43,979 nucleotides of DNA from Alkalibacillus almallahensis (GCF_011761495.1 NZ_JAASRU010000017.1:1-43979), one strand, 5' to 3'; shown: positions 17,359 to 23,785, numbered from the stretch's first letter. Notes: generated by a model not told the origin, from the letters alone. A program made the numbers and translations.

Positions 17359-17430
17359 GGATGGTACTCCTTTAATGTTATCATCTATTCTATTTTCAAG
17401 TATTTGACGGGATTCGTCAATGTGCAGTCT

Positions 17431-17459
17431 TTAACAGTTTATGAACGTTTTAGTATAAT
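17431..17459 (+). promoter_or_regulatory. Sigma-A promoter upstream of fabI
   Basis: TTAACA (17431-17436) and TATAAT (17454-17459) are separated by exactly 17 nt, about 95 nt upstream of fabI. Confidence 0.75.
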
Positions 17460-17471
17460 CAGAGAAAATGA

Positions 17472-17515
17472 TTGTAAGCTGAGCGTTTTTTTTATAAAAT
17501 AGTAGCAGGTACTAA
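17472..17515 (+). promoter_or_regulatory. FapR-type operator with a second fabI promoter
   Basis: The sequence at 17499-17515 matches the FapR consensus, in reverse orientation TTAGTANCAGGTACTAA, at 16 of 17 positions. FapR is the malonyl-CoA-responsive repressor of fatty acid synthesis genes in bacilli, and fabI is a known target. A second candidate promoter, TTGTAA (17472-17477), 17 nt, TAAAAT (17495-17500), overlaps the operator, which is the expected layout for repression. Confidence 0.8.
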
Positions 17516-17556
17516 TAATAAATCATAAATTTATGACTGATCAGGAGGTCATTTGA

Positions 17557-18333
17557 ATGAATTTTTCTTTAGAAGGTAAGACATATGTTGTGATGGGTGT
17601 TGCGAACCGCCGTAGTATTGCTTGGGGGATTGCACAAGCACTACACAATGCAGGAGCACGCTTAGTTTTTACGTATGCGAATGAACGATTTGAGAAACCA
17701 GTTCGTGAGTTGGCAGATTCGTTAGACCGCGACGATTCGTTGTTTTACGAATGTGACGTAACAGATGATGAAGCGATCAAGCAGACGTTTACAAGTATTA
17801 AAGAAGATGTTGGCGTGATTCATGGCTTGGCACATTGTATCGCATTTGCGAATCGTGATGACTTAAACGGCGAATTCGTGGATACGTCTCGTGATGGTTT
17901 CTTATTATCACAAAATATCAGTGCGTACTCATTAGCAGCAGTTGCACGTGAATCCAAAGACTTGATGACAGAAGGTGGAAGCATCGTAACGCTCACATAT
18001 CTTGGTGGCGAGCGCGTCGTGCAAAACTATAATGTCATGGGTGTTGCGAAGGCAAGCCTTGATGCGACGATGAAGTATACAGCAAATGATTTAGGTAAGC
18101 ATGGAATTCGTGTGAACGCAATTTCAGCAGGTCCAATTCGTACGTTGTCAGCGAAAGGTGTTGGCGATTTTAATTCAATTTTACAAGAAATCGAAGAACG
18201 CGCACCTTTACGTAAGCCGGTCACGCAAGAAGAAGTCGGTGATGTTGCTTACTTCTTAATGAGTGATCTATCTCGCGGTATGACAGGCGAAATCCTCCAT
18301 GTTGACTCTGGTTTTAACATTTTAGGTAAATAA
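17557..18333 (+). CDS. fabI: Enoyl-[acyl-carrier-protein] reductase (NADH)
   Basis: FabI reduces the trans-2-enoyl-ACP at the end of each fatty acid elongation round. The 258-residue SDR-type protein has GVANRRSIAWGIA (cofactor loop), CDVTDD, the active-site pair Tyr148 (TLTYLGGER) and Tyr158-x6-Lys165 (YNVMGVAK), and AGPIRTLSAKGV, the flexible substrate-binding loop that triclosan-type inhibitors order. A TCAGGAGG site precedes the ATG. It is adjacent to cotO, as in B. subtilis, and is probably controlled by FapR through the site at 17499-17515. It ends at a strong terminator. Confidence 0.97.
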   Translation: MNFSLEGKTYVVMGVANRRSIAWGIAQALHNAGARLVFTYANERFEKPVRELADSLDRDDSLFYECDVTDDEAIKQTFTSIKEDVGVIHGLAHCIAFANRDDLNGEFVDTSRDGFLLSQNISAYSLAAVARESKDLMTEGGSIVTLTYLGGERVVQNYNVMGVAKASLDATMKYTANDLGKHGIRVNAISAGPIRTLSAKGVGDFNSILQEIEERAPLRKPVTQEEVGDVAYFLMSDLSRGMTGEILHVDSGFNILGK

Positions 18334-18348
18334 TTAAATATTAGTGAT

Positions 18349-18383
18349 AAAAAGCTCAACCTTTGCGGGTTGAGCTTTTTTTA
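18349..18383 (+). terminator. Intrinsic terminator behind fabI
   Basis: Arms 18349-18361 and 18368-18380 (13 bp) with a 6-nt loop run into a T-tract. Confidence 0.92.
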
Positions 18384-18401
18384 TTCAAGAGCAGCGCTTG
18401 A

Positions 18402-18573
18402 ATTTATTAAATAAATGCGGGTATTTATGAGATAAGTGCGTTAAGTTTTGAAATAAATAGGTGGATTAATCTAATAAGATAAAGGCGGATGCGAAGTTTT
18501 GAAATAATTTGAGCCATTTATGAGATAAGTAAATGGATTTTTGAAATAAATAAGTGGAATTATTTCAAAAGTG
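18402..18573. repeat. 21-bp periodic AT-palindrome array C (8 units)
   Basis: This is the longest array of the family. Cores are centred at about 18409, 18430, 18451, 18472, 18502, 18523, 18544 and 18565, giving steps of 21, 21, 21, 30, 21, 21, 21. Unit types include ATTTATTAAATAAAT, ATTTATGAGATAAGT (twice), AGTTTTGAAATAAAT and AATTATTTCAAAAGT. Spacers are 5-7 nt and G-rich (for example GCGGG, AGGTGG, AAATGG). It starts 19 nt after the fabI terminator and ends just before the cotO promoter. Confidence 0.8.
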
Positions 18574-18583
18574 CTAAAGTTGA

Positions 18584-18611
18584 ACATCAATAGGCTGTTG
18601 TGCATACGGTA
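18584..18611 (+). promoter_or_regulatory. Sigma-K-like promoter of cotO
   Basis: AC (18584-18585) is followed after 17 nt by CATACGGTA (18603-18611), matching the late mother-cell consensus AC-N16/17-CATANNNTA. It lies 33 nt before the cotO start. Confidence 0.65.
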
Positions 18612-18643
18612 AAGTGAAGGACATTAAGAAAGGAGTCGGTTTT

Positions 18644-19021
18644 ATGTCGGAAAAACAAGCTAAACCACCATTATTATTTATTTCAAATCCAATACAGTCA
18701 GAACCTGAAGCAAAAGCTCAGAAGCAATATTATAGTTTAGAGGAGATATCATCATCTGAGTCTGAAAATGATGCAACAGAAACAACCAATAAACGTCGAA
18801 AATTTCATGATATGACGATTGATGAGAAATTGAAATACATGACGGATATGCCAGCAATTATGCCTAAGATGAAATGTGAAGTGATCACGTCTAATCAAAC
18901 CTATGTAGGGACAGTCGAACAATGTGATGATGAGCAACTTGTAATTCGTACTGTTGAGCAAGGTTTTAAAGTTAATATGAAACGAGAAAATATTAAGGAT
19001 GTTCGATTGAAAGGTTTTTAA
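18644..19021 (+). CDS. cotO: Spore coat protein CotO
   Basis: CotO is a coat morphogenetic protein needed for late outer coat or crust assembly. The 125-residue product has a low-complexity acidic N-terminal half (SSSESENDATETT) and a conserved C-terminal domain beginning RRKFHDMTIDEKLKYMTDMPAIMPKMKCEV and ending in a small beta-rich segment (TYVGTVEQCDDEQLVIRT). That tail is shared with CotO/YjbX-type proteins. The ATG at 18644 with AAAGGAG upstream is preferred to a longer in-frame reading from 18614. It sits between fabI and the oppositely oriented cotZ, as in B. subtilis. A transposable element has inserted 11 nt after its stop codon. Confidence 0.85.
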   Translation: MSEKQAKPPLLFISNPIQSEPEAKAQKQYYSLEEISSSESENDATETTNKRRKFHDMTIDEKLKYMTDMPAIMPKMKCEVITSNQTYVGTVEQCDDEQLVIRTVEQGFKVNMKRENIKDVRLKGF

Positions 19022-19032
19022 TCTAAATAAAA

Positions 19033-19240
19033 GGCTCTGTTAAAGTCCGTTGTTGAAATTGTGATCCGCTCTCGGTGGACGCTTTCCGCGGGCACGGCTC
19101 GAGCCTCCTCGGCCGAAAAGCGTGGCCTGCGGGGTCTCGAGACACGTGCTATTCCCGCAGGAGTCGCCACCTTCGCTTCTCACAATTCAACAACTCAGTG
19201 CTACATCAGTTGAAAGTCAACACTAAACTTTAACAGAGCT
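19033..19240 (+). mobile_element. 208-bp MITE-like element, copy 1
   Basis: The element has terminal inverted repeats GGCTCTGTTAAAGT (left) and its complement (right, last base T instead of C) and is flanked by a perfect 8-bp direct duplication AAATAAAA (19025-19032 and 19241-19248). The interior is clearly GC-richer than the surroundings, contains no credible gene, and has several CTCGAG-centred short palindromes. By my alignment it matches copy 2 (20226-20433, opposite orientation) at 204 of 208 positions. It is non-autonomous; the mobilising transposase is not in the window. Similar GC-rich motifs are familiar from other Bacillaceae genomes (memory, unverified). Confidence 0.85.
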
Positions 19241-19244
19241 AAAT

Positions 19245-19279
19245 AAAAAAGAGCTGCTTATGAAAAGCAGCTCTTTTTT
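19245..19279. terminator. Bidirectional terminator between cotO and cotZ
   Basis: Arms 19245-19259 and 19265-19279 (AAAAAAGAGCTGCTT and its complement) pair over 15 bp with a 5-nt loop. It presumably served both cotO and cotZ before the MITE inserted on its cotO side. Confidence 0.88.
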
Positions 19280-19282
19280 GGT

Positions 19283-19750
19283 TTATCCTAGTGTGTTCAT
19301 AGCTGGTAAGCAAGTGACGTGGCAGAAGCAATCAAGATCTACTGTGATACAAATACCCGTCGAGCGTAGGTTGCCTGTTTTTTGTTTTGTTGGATCGACA
19401 CAGCCTGGTTGTGTGTCAGATGGGTCACGTAATAATTCTAGAGTGGCGCAGTTATCGCGACCTACATCATTGACTCTAAAGAAGAAACTATCTAGAACGG
19501 TATGGTTCTGATCATTGCGTACTCCGAATCCTCTGAATGGTTCGCATTTGCAGTAAAGTAAAACTGGGACCGTATCTAGATTGTTCGGTGCAGTTGTATC
19601 ACCTCGTAAGTCTTGAATGGATTGTTCACATCCGATATCGCAATCATCATCTACGATATCATCTTGCGCGTCGACGATTTGTCGTAAAATATCAGCAACG
19701 CAGTTCTTATCATCTTTTTTATGATGACCCTGTTCATCGCAGCAAGACAT
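19283..19750 (-). CDS. cotZ: Cysteine-rich spore coat protein, CotZ/CotY family
   Basis: This outer coat/crust protein forms disulfide-linked assemblies. Its 155 residues include 13 cysteines, among them CC at 3-4, YCKCEPFRGFG, DLDCFCHVTC near the end. The CVADILRQIVDAQDDI start, the LLYCKCEPFRGFGVR core and the SFFFRVNDV strand are typical of CotZ/CotY. The ATG at 19750 has GAAAGGAG upstream. B. subtilis carries cotZ and cotY in tandem here; only one copy is present in this window. A sigma-K-like promoter lies at 19797-19823. The gene is enclosed between the two inverted MITE copies. Confidence 0.9.
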   Translation of the reverse strand: MSCCDEQGHHKKDDKNCVADILRQIVDAQDDIVDDDCDIGCEQSIQDLRGDTTAPNNLDTVPVLLYCKCEPFRGFGVRNDQNHTVLDSFFFRVNDVGRDNCATLELLRDPSDTQPGCVDPTKQKTGNLRSTGICITVDLDCFCHVTCLPAMNTLG

Positions 19751-19796
19751 AAGCAAGCTCCTTTCTAAAATAGTCTTTTGACTAAGGTTACGTTAA

Positions 19797-19825
19797 TAAT
19801 GTATGCCCATATCGAATGACGGTGT
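19797..19825 (-). promoter_or_regulatory. Sigma-K-like promoter of cotZ
   Basis: On the minus strand ACAC (19825-19822) is followed after 16 nt by CATACATTA (19805-19797), a full match to CATANNNTA. It is 47 nt upstream of the cotZ start. Confidence 0.7.
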
Positions 19826-19946
19826 GGGCGTTTGACTGAGTTTTACTAGGAATTTGTTTTGTTTTTGTCGGGCACTTACCTACGCTAACAAAAGGACATT
19901 TGCATAGACTAATTAATGCAAGATACATCGGGAGAGGAGTGAACTT

Positions 19947-20159
19947 ATGGGCCAATCAAAAAAAGAAATACATGTAAATGATTTAATTATTCGAGCAGAA
20001 AATGTTGTTGTTGAGCCTACAGAGAAACAGTCACAGCCGTGGATTGGTCGTGAAGTGAAGAGCGAACATCATCATGAAGCGGACACAATAAAAGGGGAAG
20101 AAGACGACTTAGATGATGATGATCATCATGATAAACGACCGCCTTTTTCATGGATTTAA
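19947..20159 (+). CDS. Small acidic His/Asp-rich protein, unknown (possible coat-associated)
   Basis: I do not recognise this 70-residue protein. The N-terminal half is ordinary (KEIHVNDLIIRAENVVVEPT). The C-terminal half is very polar: EHHHEAD, then EEDDLDDDDHHDKRPPFSWI, which could bind divalent metal. No membrane segment or signal peptide is present. GGAGAGGAG precedes the ATG. A mother-cell type -10 (CATAGACTA at 19903-19911) lies upstream, but its -35 AC is at the wrong distance, so sporulation control is only a suggestion. The gene is divergent from cotZ and ends at a terminator-like hairpin just before the second MITE copy. Confidence 0.6.
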   Translation: MGQSKKEIHVNDLIIRAENVVVEPTEKQSQPWIGREVKSEHHHEADTIKGEEDDLDDDDHHDKRPPFSWI

Positions 20160-20166
20160 ATGAACA

Positions 20167-20203
20167 GAGGAACTCGCCTACCTAAGGTGAGTTCCTCGTT
20201 TAA
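20167..20203 (+). terminator. Terminator-like hairpin behind the small acidic gene
   Basis: Arms 20167-20179 and 20185-20197 pair over 13 bp with one G-T wobble and a 5-nt loop; the following sequence is only weakly T-rich (GTTTAAT). Confidence 0.65.
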
Positions 20204-20225
20204 TGAGCATAGCGATTTAGTATTT

Positions 20226-20433
20226 GGCTCTGTTAAAGTTTAGTGTTGACTTTCAACTGATGTAGCACTGAGTTGTTGAATTGTGAGAAGCGAAGGTGGC
20301 GACTCCTGCGGGAACAGCACGTGTCTCGAGACCCCGCAGGCCACGCTTTTCGGCCGAGGAGGCTCGAGCCGTGCCCGCGGAAAGCGTCCACCGAAAGCGG
20401 GTCACAATTTCAACAACGGACTTTAACAGAGCC
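20226..20433 (-). mobile_element. 208-bp MITE-like element, copy 2 (inverted)
   Basis: This is the same element as 19033-19240 in opposite orientation, with complete GGCTCTGTTAAAG/CTTTAACAGAGCC ends. It is flanked by near-perfect 8-bp duplications TAGTATTT (20218-20225) and TAGTTTTT (20434-20441). It has no coding capacity. The right duplication overlaps the first unit of the 21-bp array D. Confidence 0.85.
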
Positions 20434-20434
20434 T

Positions 20435-20512
20435 AGTTTTTAAATAAATGGTGCTAGTTATTTAAAAAATCAGAGCATTTATTTCATAAATAAGAGGAAT
20501 TATCTCATTAAT
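20435..20512. repeat. 21-bp periodic AT-palindrome array D (4 units)
   Basis: Cores AGTTTTTAAATAAAT, AGTTATTTAAAAAAT, ATTTATTTCATAAAT and AATTATCTCATTAAT are centred at 20442, 20463, 20484 and 20505, exactly 21 nt apart each time. Spacers are 6 nt. The array directly abuts MITE copy 2. Confidence 0.78.
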
Positions 20513-20600
20513 GCTTCCTATACAGTCATAAAATTTAAAGAAATTACGAATATATTATTTACAAAACGGGTATAGAAGTACTAAGGAAGGAGTTGGTCGT

Positions 20601-20924
20601 ATGGGTTACATTTTACCGGTGGATCAATATCAATATCAGCGGTATCACCAACGCGTGACAGCTGAAAATCGTGTTCCATACATGGTTGAACGTCCATTTG
20701 GTGTTGAACTTGATACGAAACGTAAGCAAGCATTTGAGTATGCAGAAGACCGCAAACAAATGAGTAAGCGCTACCAAAACAACTCCCAAGACGAACAGAC
20801 AAAAAATGCTGAACAAGCTGAAACGATGGAATTATACACCCCTGACAATGTTCATCATCCAGCAAACTTAAGGAATTTTAAAGAATTGACAGGAAAAGGA
20901 CAGTTCTTTAGCGAAAGTATCTAA
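20601..20924 (+). CDS. Hypothetical protein, 107 aa
   Basis: I do not recognise a family with confidence. The soluble, polar 107-residue protein starts MGYILPVDQYQYQRYHQRV, is rich in Tyr, Gln and Asn, has a basic-acidic alpha-helical middle (TKRKQAFEYAEDRKQMSKRY) and no membrane segment or signal peptide. AAGGAAGGAG precedes the ATG. It is followed after 32 nt by a metallo-beta-lactamase-fold gene on the same strand. Its place beside coat genes in a region of sporulation synteny makes a spore-related role possible, but nothing in the sequence proves it. Confidence 0.6.
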   Translation: MGYILPVDQYQYQRYHQRVTAENRVPYMVERPFGVELDTKRKQAFEYAEDRKQMSKRYQNNSQDEQTKNAEQAETMELYTPDNVHHPANLRNFKELTGKGQFFSESI

Positions 20925-20956
20925 TTGAGTGCTAGGCTAAGGAAAGGAATTAAATT

Positions 20957-21853
20957 ATGAAGATGAATCAAATTAATGAACATTGTTATTATTTTCATAG
21001 CTCCGTCAATGTGGGGTACGTGCATGAAGGTGATCAAGGCTTATTAATAGATGCTGGCATTGATGCCTCGGCGATTCGAAAGGTCGTGAGGCAACTTGAT
21101 GAACAGGGGTTACCTGTGACGCATCTATTTATAACCCATGCCCATGCAGACCACTTTGGCGGAGCGAGTTATTTATATAAACATTATGGTGTGAAGATTA
21201 TTGCCCCGCCGTTAGAGGCATCAATCATGAAACATCCCATACTGGAACCGATTTATTTATTCCAAGGCACCACACCACCTGATGAAATTCGTAATAAATT
21301 TCTGGAAGGGCCTCCGATTGATGTTGATTTAATTGTTGATGAAGGCAGGCATACGATTGATGGATTCGAATTAGATTGTATTCTAACACCAGGTCATAGT
21401 TATCATCAGTTAGCGGTTGCAACACATGATGTGTTATTTGCGGCTGATAGTTATTTTGGTGAAAAAGAGCTCCATAAACATAAAATTCCGTTTTTAACAT
21501 GTGCCCATGATACAATTCGTAGCCTTGAAAAGTTAAAAATGACGAATTATAGCGGAGCAATTCCTGGTCATGGAAAATTTGAAGAAGATTATCACGATAC
21601 GCTTGAAGCCAATATCGCTTATCATCGCTCTGTTTTAAAAGCTTTATATGAAATGGTACGAATCTCACCACATGGGTTATCCTTAGAAGATGTCGTCTCA
21701 TACATGTGTGCTCGATTCAATGTGAATGCAGAACAATTATCTCAATACCTACTGTTCCGCACAGCTGTCGGTGGTTATGTGAAAGCATTAATAGATGAAG
21801 ATGATCTTCATTGTGAAATAGAAAATTATCGGGTCATGATTAAAGCATCGTGA
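20957..21853 (+). CDS. Metallo-beta-lactamase-fold hydrolase
   Basis: The 298-residue protein carries the MBL metal-binding signature THAHADHFGG (about residues 60-69), a downstream LTPGHSYHQ with the third His, LFAADSY with the bridging Asp, and PGHGKFEED with the last His. Two metal ions, usually zinc or iron, are expected. The C-terminal 100 residues form a helical extension (HRSVLKALYEMVRISPHGLSLEDVV), as in glyoxalase II-like and arylsulfatase-like relatives. The substrate is unknown. AAGGAAAGGA precedes the ATG. It may be co-transcribed with the preceding hypothetical gene, and it ends at a terminator shared with the convergent DUF421 gene. Confidence 0.85.
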   Translation: MKMNQINEHCYYFHSSVNVGYVHEGDQGLLIDAGIDASAIRKVVRQLDEQGLPVTHLFITHAHADHFGGASYLYKHYGVKIIAPPLEASIMKHPILEPIYLFQGTTPPDEIRNKFLEGPPIDVDLIVDEGRHTIDGFELDCILTPGHSYHQLAVATHDVLFAADSYFGEKELHKHKIPFLTCAHDTIRSLEKLKMTNYSGAIPGHGKFEEDYHDTLEANIAYHRSVLKALYEMVRISPHGLSLEDVVSYMCARFNVNAEQLSQYLLFRTAVGGYVKALIDEDDLHCEIENYRVMIKAS

Positions 21854-21855
21854 CT

Positions 21856-21896
21856 AAAATCCGGCTAGTATGGCATCACATACAAGCCGGATTTTT
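21856..21896. terminator. Bidirectional terminator between MBL and DUF421 genes
   Basis: Arms 21856-21866 and 21885-21896 (AAAATCCGGCT and complement) enclose an 18-nt loop. The right arm and loop lie inside the last codons of the DUF421 gene. Confidence 0.75.
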
Positions 21897-22536
21897 GTGT
21901 CCATTCGGCATACATAACCTGGTGGATCTCTAAATCTTGTCGTTTCAATTCTTCTTCAACCTGGTGTTTGTCCCAAACAATTTCTTTCAAATTTTCGGTA
22001 ACCAATTCGCCATCAGTAATGATTGTGATGGGTAATTCAACTGGTTGTGGCGTTTGATTAAATTGCTCATTCGTCGGCGATTGGTGGATATATTTCTTAA
22101 GAACATTAATACTACCGTTCGTTTCAAACACAGCATATTCTACTTCTTGAATTGAGAAAACCCCTTCATCTCTTATTAGATGCATAAGTTGATTCATATC
22201 AAGTTTAGCTTTTTTCAACACATCTTTTTGAATTTGACCTCGCCTAATAACGAGAGACGGAGAGCCTTCTAATATCTTTCGTGTACGCCTGAATTTATTA
22301 GTAATCCACTCCGTCACATAAATTAAGACACCCCAAAGTCCAACAGCGAATAGAATCATGCCTACGCCAACTTCTTCATCAAACAAAGCATTACCGACGA
22401 GTTCACCTAAAACAAGAGCTGAAATGAAGTCGAATGCTGTAATCTGAGTGATTTGGGATTTACCTAGCAATTTTGTCAAAACAAAGAGGGCAAGAAAGCC
22501 TATACATGATTCGATCAATATATTTATAAAGTCCAA
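21865..22536 (-). CDS. DUF421 membrane protein (YetF/YdfR-like)
   Basis: The 223-residue protein has three N-terminal membrane helices (IGFLALFVLTKLLGKSQITQITAFDFISALVLGELVGNALFD is diagnostic for DUF421) and a cytosolic C-terminal domain with GSPSLVIRRGQI, KAKLDMNQLMHLIRDEGVFSIQEVEYAVFETNG and VITDGELV. It closely resembles B. subtilis YetF. YetF-type proteins have been linked to spore germination and to small-molecule lipid interaction, but function here is unproven. The TTG at 22536 (LDFINILIES) sits 9 nt after GGAGGTG and is preferred over the longer reading from 22560, whose start lies upstream of that site. Confidence 0.85.
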   Translation of the reverse strand: MDFINILIESCIGFLALFVLTKLLGKSQITQITAFDFISALVLGELVGNALFDEEVGVGMILFAVGLWGVLIYVTEWITNKFRRTRKILEGSPSLVIRRGQIQKDVLKKAKLDMNQLMHLIRDEGVFSIQEVEYAVFETNGSINVLKKYIHQSPTNEQFNQTPQPVELPITIITDGELVTENLKEIVWDKHQVEEELKRQDLEIHQVMYAEWTQKSGLYVMPY

Positions 22537-22660
22537 TTGTCGTGACACCTCCAAGTTCAATTAGTTCTTATTATGGAAGGTGTGTTGACTTTCATACATG
22601 TATGAAACTAGATCATTTGAATCAAACTACACTAAAAAGTTTGTTGAGAGGATGAGGGCT

Positions 22661-22744
22661 ATGCAGGGTAAAATGACCTTAGGGCTTGTGATCTTGGCTA
22701 TCGTTTTAATGGTGGCATGGTTAATGTATCATTGGCTGATCTAA
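22661..22744 (+). CDS. Tiny single-helix membrane peptide, 27 aa
   Basis: A short frame encodes MQGKMTLGLVILAIVLMVAW then LMYHWLI: a four-residue start, one membrane helix and a short tail. A GAGAGGATGAG ribosome-site-like stretch precedes the ATG. It stands between the DUF421 gene and yjcF, both on the other strand. Similar tiny hydrophobic peptides are common in bacilli, where some are sporulation products or regulators of membrane complexes. There is no proof of translation. Confidence 0.5.
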   Translation: MQGKMTLGLVILAIVLMVAWLMYHWLI

Positions 22745-22799
22745 CTTAATTTATAAAAAATAAAGATCACTTATTTTCTATAGTGAATAGTAATAAAAA

Positions 22800-22826
22800 T
22801 AAAGCTGGCGAATAAGCCAGCTTTTT
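22800..22826 (-). terminator. Terminator behind yjcF
   Basis: AAAGCTGGC and GCCAGCTTT pair around a 6-nt loop, with an A/T-rich run on both sides; on the minus strand TTTATTTTTATT follows. Confidence 0.75.
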
Positions 22827-22829
22827 GAG

Positions 22830-23258
22830 TTATAAATCTTTTATCATCGTGACGTGAGGAATACCTGCATCCATGAACTCATCCGAAACAACTTCATAAC
22901 CAAGCTTTTTATAAAATTTAATGGCGTAAGTTTGCGCATTTAATTTAGCCTTTGAAAAACCTTTTTCACGAATGATGTCTTCCATGGCCAAAATGATATC
23001 GCGTCCATAGCCATTACCGCGTTCCTCACTCAAAACAGCAATCCGTTCTAGCTTACCGTATTCATCAACGAAGCGTAGGCGGCTAGCTGCAACGGGGCGA
23101 CGTTCCATGGTGTAGCCGACAAAGTGAATGGCAAGATCATCAAACTCATCCATTTCCTCATCAAAAGGGACTTTTTGTTCTTCAACAAAAACCACCTTTC
23201 GAATATCAAATGCTTCGTCTTTTTCTCGTAATGTTTCGATTGGTTTAATCTTTAGCAT
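22830..23258 (-). CDS. yjcF: GNAT-family acetyltransferase YjcF
   Basis: The 142-residue GNAT protein is like B. subtilis YjcF: IRKVVFVEEQKVPFDEEMDEFDD (the family's donor-side start), RPVAASRLRFVDEYGKLERIAVLSEERGNGYG (motif A, with RGNGYG binding acetyl-CoA) and LNAQTYAIKFYKKLGYEVVSDEFMDAGIPHVTM. The acceptor is unknown. The ATG at 23258 has GAGGG upstream, within the last codons of yjcG; a longer in-frame reading overlapping yjcG is rejected. The yjcH-yjcG-yjcF cluster has the same membership as in B. subtilis. Confidence 0.9.
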   Translation of the reverse strand: MLKIKPIETLREKDEAFDIRKVVFVEEQKVPFDEEMDEFDDLAIHFVGYTMERRPVAASRLRFVDEYGKLERIAVLSEERGNGYGRDIILAMEDIIREKGFSKAKLNAQTYAIKFYKKLGYEVVSDEFMDAGIPHVTMIKDL

Positions 23259-23263
23259 CGTTC

Positions 23264-23785
23264 TTATCCCTCGCCAAACTTGAATGTTTCGTGGACAGTC
23301 CATGAACCGTCTTCTAATTGATATAACAATTGGAATCGATCAATCGTATCGTGTAAATCAAATGACAACATTTTTAAACTACCAAAAACATCGGAATGTT
23401 CGTCTTCTGACAATTCTTGACTAATCGTAATATGAGGGACGAACTTAAATTCACGATTATCTGGGAATGGCTCATCATGCATTTTTTCGTTTAAATAGGT
23501 AAGTTGCTCATGATCATCGACACGTAAATAGATCGTTTCTGTGGTCGGACTAAATGAGCTTACTCGTCCAATATGAATATCAAAAGGCTCAACCTTTTTA
23601 GCTAATTCGCTACAAGCCTTTTCGATTTCCTTAATTTCATCTTGTGTTGCTTCAAAGCGCTCTTTCAATGTGATATGTGGCGGAATTAACGAATACCGCG
23701 GGTCATAACGCTTTCGGTAGGAGTTTGCTTCGTCTTGTATTTCTTTAGATGGAAAAATGGCAATACCATAAGTTACGGGTGTCAT
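23264..23785 (-). CDS. yjcG: 2H phosphoesterase superfamily protein YjcG
   Basis: The 173-residue protein of the 2'-5' RNA ligase/2H phosphoesterase superfamily has two H-x-T motifs, HITLKERF near residue 36 and HITISQEL near residue 126, which form the catalytic pair in the family. The RKRYDPRYSLIPPHITL segment is characteristic of YjcG. Substrate is unknown; cyclic phosphate nucleotides or RNA ends are the family's range. GGAGGGATT precedes the ATG. Only 5 nt separate its stop from the yjcF start, so they are translationally linked. Confidence 0.92.
   Translation of the reverse strand: MTPVTYGIAIFPSKEIQDEANSYRKRYDPRYSLIPPHITLKERFEATQDEIKEIEKACSELAKKVEPFDIHIGRVSSFSPTTETIYLRVDDHEQLTYLNEKMHDEPFPDNREFKFVPHITISQELSEDEHSDVFGSLKMLSFDLHDTIDRFQLLYQLEDGSWTVHETFKFGEG

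Noticed and set aside
18402-18573. CRISPR array in the 21-bp periodic repeats
   Set aside because: The cores are only 15 nt, degenerate and AT-rich; spacers are 5-8 nt, far shorter than real CRISPR spacers; no cas gene is in the window.
19283-19511. Plus-strand frame across cotZ
   Set aside because: It is antisense to a clearly recognisable cysteine-rich coat protein gene and has no homology that I recognise.
19033-20433. cotZ segment already inverted by recombination between the MITE copies
   Set aside because: cotO on the plus strand and cotZ on the minus strand is the orientation I recall for B. subtilis, so no inversion needs to be assumed.
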